Shown in pieces: positions 4,699-5,004 of a DNA stretch of 5,004 nucleotides. Position numbers and translations under genes: made by a program. This stretch comes from Actinomycetes bacterium (lineage in GTDB: Bacteria; Actinomycetota; Actinomycetes; Actinomycetales; Cellulomonadaceae), in contig JAEWYD010000124.1 in the NCBI GenBank assembly GCA_023462275.1, positions 1-5,004 of the forward strand, given 5' to 3'. The first letter of the stretch is position 1. Every line of letters starts with the position of its first letter. The notes beneath the pieces were generated by a model. It was not told where the DNA came from and searched no databases. It was given only the letters and a program-made list of their open reading frames with translations.

Positions 4699-5004
4699 AT
4701 GCGGATCCTCCACACGAGCGACTGGCACCTCGGTCGCACGCTGCACGGGGTCGATCTGCTCGCCCACCAGGCCGCGTTCCTCGACCACCTGGTCGAGGTG
4801 GTGCGCAGCGAGGCGGTGGACGCCGTCGTCGTGGCGGGGGACGTCTACGACCGCGCTGTGCCGCCCGTCGAGGCGGTCCAGCTGCTCGGCGACGCGCTGC
4901 GGCGGCTGGCCGAGCGCGCGGCGGTGGTGGTGACGCCCGGCAACCACGACTCGGCGGTCCGGCTGGGCTTCGCCGCGCCCCTCCTGCGCGACGGCGTGCA
5001 CGTG
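4699..5004 (+). CDS. sbcD: SbcD nuclease subunit, N-terminus (3' partial)
   Basis: These are the first 102 residues of the Mre11-type metallophosphoesterase SbcD, whose full length is usually near 400. The metal-binding motifs appear in order: DWH with Asp8 and His10 in MRILHTSDWHLG; GDVYDR with Asp48; and GNHD with Asn82 and His83. The opening MRILHTSDWHLG-T-LHG is characteristic of SbcD within the wider calcineurin-like phosphoesterase fold. With the SMC-like ATPase SbcC it forms an ATP-dependent exo/endonuclease that opens hairpins and processes blocked double-strand ends on the nucleoid. sbcC normally follows immediately and would be expected beyond the right edge. The start is the first residue of the conserved N-terminus and carries a leaderless promoter. 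The later histidine ligands of the family lie outside the window, so intactness cannot be judged. Confidence 0.95.
   Translation, partial: MRILHTSDWHLGRTLHGVDLLAHQAAFLDHLVEVVRSEAVDAVVVAGDVYDRAVPPVEAVQLLGDALRRLAERAAVVVTPGNHDSAVRLGFAAPLLRDGVHV

Noticed and set aside
4367..4933. 188-codon plus-strand open frame spanning the divergent spacer
   Set aside because: It overlaps both the peptidase start and sbcD, is Arg/Ser/Gly-rich, and has no SD or recognisable domain.
1..5004. CRISPR array, insertion sequence, tRNA/rRNA, toxin-antitoxin or novel defence system
   Set aside because: No regularly spaced repeats, transposase motifs, tRNA-like folds, or small paired genes were seen. All recognisable genes are common actinobacterial housekeeping or signalling families.

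Overview
The window is very GC-rich, with G or C at almost every third codon position. Coding is dense, one SD sequence is a strong AGGAGG, and two genes appear to be leaderless, with a TANNNT box exactly 7 nt before ATG. This points to a high-GC actinomycete. The peptidase and the overall style suggest a Cellulomonas/Isoptericola/Cellulosimicrobium-like member of the Micrococcales, but that placement is an impression and was not tested.

Layout: bases 1-597 (+) hold the C-terminal signalling domain of a methyl-accepting chemotaxis-type protein whose N-terminus lies outside the window. After a short gap with a possible weak terminator hairpin comes a YbaK/EbsC-family aminoacyl-tRNA deacylase (667-1179, +). 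Next is a small stand-alone STAS protein of the anti-anti-sigma type (1323-1691, +), which has its own SD and a possible ECF-type promoter. It is followed by an NTF2/SnoaL-like protein (1737-2168, +) with a leaderless promoter. A strong dyad at 2178-2217 sits between this gene and the convergent gene and probably terminates transcription in both directions. The minus strand from 4416 to 2236 encodes a complete 726-residue S9-family serine peptidase (prolyl oligopeptidase/acylaminoacyl-peptidase type). Its start is divided by a 282-bp divergent region from the N-terminal 102 codons of sbcD (4699 to the window end, +), which also has a leaderless promoter.

The genes do not form one pathway. The four plus-strand genes on the left look like a loose run of separately promoted housekeeping or signalling genes. 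MCP and STAS are both signalling proteins, but no sensor kinase, anti-sigma factor or CheA/CheW partner is visible beside them. The peptidase and sbcD are unrelated in function and share only the divergent control region.

I see no mobile element, CRISPR array, RNA gene or new multi-gene system. The most interesting material is non-coding. The peptidase-sbcD intergenic region holds a perfect 22-bp palindrome, two further repeat or dyad pairs, and no TA dinucleotide until the sbcD -10 box.
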